Positions 6,796 through 9,985 of a stretch of 9,985 nt of DNA are shown piece by piece. Origin of the DNA: Candidatus Eiseniibacteriota bacterium (GTDB taxonomy: Bacteria; Joyebacterota; Joyebacteria; Joyebacterales; Joyebacteraceae); the NCBI GenBank assembly GCA_030609605.1, contig JAUWBY010000064.1, forward strand, positions 1 to 9,985, read 5' to 3'. The notes below the pieces were generated by a model that saw only the letters and a program-made list of their open reading frames with translations, was not told the DNA's origin and searched no databases. The position numbers and the translations under genes were made by a program. Position 1 is the stretch's first letter; the number at the start of each line of letters is the position of its first letter.

Positions 6796-6855
6796 GGCTG
6801 GGTGGCGTTCTCGAGCGGCTCGTACTGCGGGGAACGATTCTGAGAGGATGGTACG

Positions 6856-7485
6856 ATGCGTCGTCAGTTTCCACTAGCCCTCTGCTTCATCGCGGGGCTC
6901 TTCATGGCAGTCCAGTATTTCATCCCGCACCCGACCGTGCAGGATATGTACGAGCGTCTGCTCATATGGTTGCAGACCCTCCTGGCCTTCGCGTTCCTCC
7001 TGGGGACGGTCAGCCTCGTTCGGCTCCACTATCACAAGATCAGACACAGGGCGGACGATCGGGGTTACAGTTGGGTGACGCTACTTGCGCTCTGCCTGAT
7101 GATCGGGTTGGGGTTCTTCCACTCCGCGCACCACGCTCAGGGTTCTCCGTTCGACAAGATGTTCCAGAACGTTCAAGTTCCCATCGAGGCCACGATGTTC
7201 TCGCTCCTGGCATTCTATGTTGCATCGGCGGCCTTCAGAGCATTCAGGGCAAGGACGCTCGAGTCCACCCTGCTTCTTGTTGCGGCCTGCATCGTCATGC
7301 TCGGTCGCGTTCCGATCGGCGACATGATTCACAGCTCGATCCCTGCGGCCACACGCTGGATCCTCGAGGTTCCCAACCTGGCTGCCAAGCGGGGGATCAT
7401 GATAGGCGTCGGTCTGGGGATGATGGCGACATCGCTCAAGATCATTCTTGGGATTGAACGGGCATGGATGGGAGGCGGAGACTAG
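6856..7485 (+). CDS. Six-TM integral membrane protein, unknown function (A)
   Basis: 209 residues, no recognised family. Six hydrophobic helices are visible at roughly 5-22, 35-57, 75-93, 112-131, 136-155 and 178-198. The second ends in a basic loop (RLHYHKIRHR) that should be cytoplasmic. A conserved-looking FFHSAHHAQGSPFDKMFQNVQ stretch after helix 3 contains three histidines close together, which could be functional, but nothing else supports metal or haem binding. A purine-rich GAGAGG at 6842-6847 lies 8 nt before ATG 6856. It follows the first FN3 protein by 60 nt and precedes the next gene by 45 nt on the same strand, so it is probably one operon with them. Confidence 0.85.
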   Translation: MRRQFPLALCFIAGLFMAVQYFIPHPTVQDMYERLLIWLQTLLAFAFLLGTVSLVRLHYHKIRHRADDRGYSWVTLLALCLMIGLGFFHSAHHAQGSPFDKMFQNVQVPIEATMFSLLAFYVASAAFRAFRARTLESTLLLVAACIVMLGRVPIGDMIHSSIPAATRWILEVPNLAAKRGIMIGVGLGMMATSLKIILGIERAWMGGGD

Positions 7486-7530
7486 CGGTTCCCGATTTCG
7501 CGGGCCGCTGTCCCGCATCCGGAGGTAGCG

Positions 7531-8376
7531 ATGAACATTTTTGAGAGATTCATGCAAATAGATCGCCGGTGGATATTTCTTGCTATCGGAATCGTCGTCA
7601 TCATCCCGTTCTTCTTTCCTTTGGGACTGCCCGTCACTGTGACGGAGCCGGTGCAGAACCTGTATGATGCGCTCGACGAGATCCCACCTAACGGGCAGCC
7701 GCTTCTTCTGGCGATCGATTATGCGCCGGCGACGCTGCCGGAGCTCGAGCCCATGTCTCTGGCGCTTCTGCGACATGCGTTCAGCAACGACATCAATGTG
7801 GCCGTGCTGACGCTGCATCCGGCCGGCTACGGACTGGCCGAACGGGCCATGAACCAGGTGGCGGAGGAGATGGGGCAGGTCTATGGTGAGGACTACTGCT
7901 TCCTGGGGTTCAGGCCCGGACTCTCGGCCGTCATTCTCGGCTTGGGGGTCAACATTCGGAACGTCTACCCGGAAGACGCCTACGGAACGTCCCTGAATGA
8001 CATCCCGATGCTGGATGGCATCAGGAATTACGACGACATTCCACTTCTCATCACTCTGGCGGGCTGGTCGGCGGCTGAGGCATGGGTCCTATATGCGCAC
8101 CAGCCGTACGGACAGGACGTGGGCGCCGGTGTCACCGCGGTCATGGCGACGGATCTCTACCCGTTCCTCGATACCGGGCAGCTCGTGGGACTCCTGGGAG
8201 GAATGCGTGGGGCTGCGGAGTACGAGGGGCTGATCAACCATCCCGACGCGGGAGTCCGAGGCATGGACTCGCAGTCGGCGGTCCACATCCTGATCATCAT
8301 TCTGATTGTTCTCGGCAACATCGCCTACTTCGGGGCCAGACGGAAGAAACGCGAGATGGAGAGGGACGCGGCCTAG
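7531..8376 (+). CDS. Bitopic membrane protein with a large extracytoplasmic alpha/beta domain, unknown function
   Basis: 281 residues, with TM helices at about 14-33 and 250-268. The short N-terminus has RR before TM1, and the C-terminal tail (RRKKREMERD) is strongly basic. By the positive-inside rule both ends are cytoplasmic and the roughly 215 residues between them are outside. That domain alternates strands and helices: PLLLAIDYAP, INVAVLTLHPAGYGLAERA, AVILGLGVNIRNVYPEDAYG, DIPLLITLAG and GVTAVMATDLYPF. This looks Rossmann-like, but no nucleotide motif is evident. A strong site, GGAGGT at 7521-7526, supports ATG 7531. Flanked on both sides by six-TM proteins, it is likely a partner of them. 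Confidence 0.85.
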   Translation: MNIFERFMQIDRRWIFLAIGIVVIIPFFFPLGLPVTVTEPVQNLYDALDEIPPNGQPLLLAIDYAPATLPELEPMSLALLRHAFSNDINVAVLTLHPAGYGLAERAMNQVAEEMGQVYGEDYCFLGFRPGLSAVILGLGVNIRNVYPEDAYGTSLNDIPMLDGIRNYDDIPLLITLAGWSAAEAWVLYAHQPYGQDVGAGVTAVMATDLYPFLDTGQLVGLLGGMRGAAEYEGLINHPDAGVRGMDSQSAVHILIIILIVLGNIAYFGARRKKREMERDAA

Positions 8377-8392
8377 TCTCTGCTCTTCTGCG

Positions 8393-8415
8393 CCGCGGCC
8401 AATGGGCGGCCGTGG
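8393..8415 (+). repeat. 8-bp stem-loop between two membrane-protein genes
   Basis: CCGCGGCC (8393-8400) can pair with GGCCGTGG (8408-8415), one pair being a G-U wobble, around a 7-nt loop AATGGGC. It lies between the stop at 8376 and the ribosome binding site near 8439. No T-run follows, so it is more likely a processing or stability hairpin than a terminator. Chance formation in GC-rich DNA is possible. Confidence 0.35.
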
Positions 8416-8448
8416 AGTGCGACCCACAAGCAGCATCTGGAGGAATTG

Positions 8449-9084
8449 ATGGGGACAATAATCTGGACAACGATCGGGGCGATACTGACGCTCTCCGTGT
8501 ACAGCTTCCTGTACAAGGACAATCCGTTCTACAAGTTTGCGGAGCATCTGGTCGTCGGCATCTCCGCGGGCTACTACCTCGTCATCTACTACTTCAACTT
8601 CATTCAGCCGAACGTTGTGGCGCCCGTCTTCCAGCTTCGGTTCGGTGATGAGGTGATAGAGCTTGGGAGCAGTATGTGGTGGCTGGCTCTGATACCCGGT
8701 CTTCTTGGTCTCTTGCTCTACACGCGGTTCTTCCCGAAGATCGGATGGATAGGGCGCTGGTCGCTCGGCATCTACGTTGGTGGCTACGCCGGGCTTGGTC
8801 TTTCACCCATCATGCAGGCGCGCGTGCTGAACCAGATAGGTGCGAACGCGCTGCCGCTGACATCGATCACGAACGTGTTTCTGATCGTGGGCCTTATCGG
8901 AACACTGACGTATTTCTTCTTCTCTATGAAGCACAAGGGCGTCCTCGGTGCGCTGGCACGAGTGGGTATCGTTTTCCTTATGGTGGGTTTCGGCGCATCG
9001 TTCGGATACACGGTGATGTCGCGAGTGTCTCTTCTGATCGGGCGCGTGGGTTTCCTGTTGCAGGACTGGTTGCATCTGATCTAG
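8449..9084 (+). CDS. Six-TM integral membrane protein, unknown function (B)
   Basis: 211 residues from ATG 8449. An in-frame TTG at 8446 lies directly before it, and GGAGG at 8439-8443 serves either. Helices are seen at about 4-22, 31-52, 75-95, 102-122, 138-160 and 167-190. The loop between helices 1 and 2 has a distinctive YKDNPFYKFAEHLVVGISAGYY pattern and the loop before helix 3 is acidic; helix 4 is glycine-rich (GIYVGGYAGLGLSP). Glycine-rich helix-packing motifs suggest assembly with partners, but I recognise no transporter or enzyme signature. It sits 72 nt after the bitopic protein gene and 24 nt before the second FN3 gene, in the same operon-like run. Confidence 0.85.
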   Translation: MGTIIWTTIGAILTLSVYSFLYKDNPFYKFAEHLVVGISAGYYLVIYYFNFIQPNVVAPVFQLRFGDEVIELGSSMWWLALIPGLLGLLLYTRFFPKIGWIGRWSLGIYVGGYAGLGLSPIMQARVLNQIGANALPLTSITNVFLIVGLIGTLTYFFFSMKHKGVLGALARVGIVFLMVGFGASFGYTVMSRVSLLIGRVGFLLQDWLHLI

Positions 9085-9108
9085 TGGAGTCAGCCCGGGG
9101 AAATGCGT

Positions 9109-9985
9109 ATGAATCAAGTCCGCTGCATATTGCTCGTCTCGCTTGCGCTTGTTGTGGCAGCAGGTGGGTCTGTCCGGGCCCAGGAGACCGCGCCGCAGGG
9201 TGGGATCGCATCGGACGTTCTCGACACCGTTCCGCCTGGTCCACCGTGCTCGCTCACAGTGCGCGACTATCTCGAGAACTCGGACTCCGGCGACAAGATC
9301 GAGATCGAGTGGGGGCTCTCGCCTGATGACGGTTCCGGAGCCGGAGATGTCACGGGCTACACTCTGTCGCGTTCGCTCACAGAGGGCGAAACGGGGCAGA
9401 TTCTCGATGAGATCGCAAGCGGCGTCACTCGCTACGTCGATGAATCAGCCGAGCCCGGCACCGAGTACTACTATAGCCTCCGAGCCTATGATGGCACGAA
9501 CCCTTCCAAACCAGTGCGGGCAGGCCCGGTGGCCGGGCGCGCGAACATGTTCCAGTGGTCTCGCCTCCCGGTTCTCGTGCTGATGGTCGTTTTCTTCGCG
9601 ATGGTTGCGTGGTTCACGGCGGCAGCCGGGAAGGGGGCGAAGCTCTTTGTGCGGCGCATCCCCGGTCTCAATGCTATTGAGGAGGCCGTCGGGCGCGCCA
9701 CTGAGATGGGGCGCCCCGTCCTCTACGTTCCGGGCATCGGCGAGATCGACAACATCATGACCATCGCGAGTCTCAACATCCTCTCGCACGTCGCCAAGAT
9801 CACGGCACGATACGACACACCACTGATTGTTCCAACGGCCCGGGCCGTCGTCATGTCCGCGGCGGAGGAAGTGGTCAAACAGGCCTACGCCGAGGTAGGC
9901 AATCCCGATGCCTACAATCCCGACAACATACGGTACCTGTCTGACGCGCAGTTTGCCTTCGCGGGGGCCGTCAACGGCATCATGC
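9109..9985 (+). CDS. Signal peptide + FN3-like + TM + conserved cytoplasmic domain protein, copy 2 (3' end outside window)
   Basis: The frame stays open to the last base, giving 292 residues of an incomplete protein. A signal sequence (core about 6-18, likely cleaved after VRA at 24) leads to an FN3-like domain (about 42-140) with core W68, GYTLSRS and EYYYSLRAYD. A TM helix (about 153-172) and a basic GKGAKLFVRR stretch precede the same cytoplasmic domain as in the gene at 5551. Shared blocks include AVGRATEMG, LNILSHVAK, NPDAYN and AVNGIM. By hand alignment about 64 of roughly 120 cytoplasmic residues match copy 1, while the FN3 parts are much more divergent. ATG 9109 is preferred over in-frame ATG 9103 because GGGGA at 9097-9101 is 7 nt upstream of it. 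The missing part should include the GTDA/CDYTLIGEE region and a final TM helix. Confidence 0.85.
   Translation, partial: MNQVRCILLVSLALVVAAGGSVRAQETAPQGGIASDVLDTVPPGPPCSLTVRDYLENSDSGDKIEIEWGLSPDDGSGAGDVTGYTLSRSLTEGETGQILDEIASGVTRYVDESAEPGTEYYYSLRAYDGTNPSKPVRAGPVAGRANMFQWSRLPVLVLMVVFFAMVAWFTAAAGKGAKLFVRRIPGLNAIEEAVGRATEMGRPVLYVPGIGEIDNIMTIASLNILSHVAKITARYDTPLIVPTARAVVMSAAEEVVKQAYAEVGNPDAYNPDNIRYLSDAQFAFAGAVNGIM

Noticed and set aside
7500..7516. GCGGG/CCCGC inverted repeat between the genes at 6856 and 7531
   Set aside because: A 5-bp stem with a 7-nt loop is expected often by chance at this GC content, with no further support.
7081..7818. Long open frame of 245 residues on the - strand
   Set aside because: It is antisense to two well-supported membrane-protein genes with good ribosome binding sites. 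Its product is rich in R, H, E and D without domain-like pattern, as expected from the complement of GC-rich coding DNA.
1..9985. CRISPR arrays, tRNA/rRNA genes, transposases or integration sites
   Set aside because: I saw no regularly spaced direct repeats, no cloverleaf-like gene or CCA end, no transposase/recombinase motifs and no terminal repeats; nearly all bases are in + strand coding regions.

Overview
The window comes from a GC-rich bacterial chromosome, and every gene I can support lies on the + strand. The glycine decarboxylase P-protein is split into two subunits (gcvPA and gcvPB), as in many Gram-positive, thermophilic and candidate-phylum bacteria. The other genes look like conserved but uncharacterised families that I associate with uncultured lineages such as Candidatus Eisenbacteria, WOR-3 or Chloroflexota-like groups. 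That placement is an impression from protein style, not a computed result.

Layout. Bases 1-1662 hold the end of gcvPA and all of gcvPB, coupled by an ATGA stop/start overlap. A GTG start only 2 nt after gcvPB opens a tightly packed, overlapping run: a small two-helix membrane protein with a PH-like tail (1665-2135), a 124-residue charged protein (2083-2457) and a 600-residue MutL/GlmL-type ASKHA ATPase (2450-4252). After 36 nt comes a 374-residue protein with lipoyl-like (barrel-sandwich) segments and a C-terminal KOW-like segment (4289-5413). The only sizeable intergenic gap in the window, 5414-5550, carries a candidate promoter and a perfect 10-bp hairpin.

The second half is a set of envelope genes. 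It begins with a signal peptide + fibronectin-III-like + TM + conserved cytoplasmic domain protein (5551-6795). A six-TM protein (6856-7485), a bitopic protein with a large extracytoplasmic domain (7531-8376) and another six-TM protein (8449-9084) follow. The last gene is a second copy of the FN3-TM-cytoplasmic protein (from 9109, cut by the window end). The two FN3 proteins are about half identical over the shared cytoplasmic part by hand count.

How the genes may work together. gcvPA/gcvPB form the PLP-dependent glycine decarboxylase of the glycine cleavage system. The remaining genes have no pathway I can name. No B12-dependent mutase subunit is visible, so the MutL-like ATPase is an orphan here. 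The strongest candidate for an undescribed system is the combination of this ATPase, the lipoyl/KOW-like protein and the envelope module bracketed by two paralogous FN3 proteins. A shared complex is inferred from gene order and topology only.
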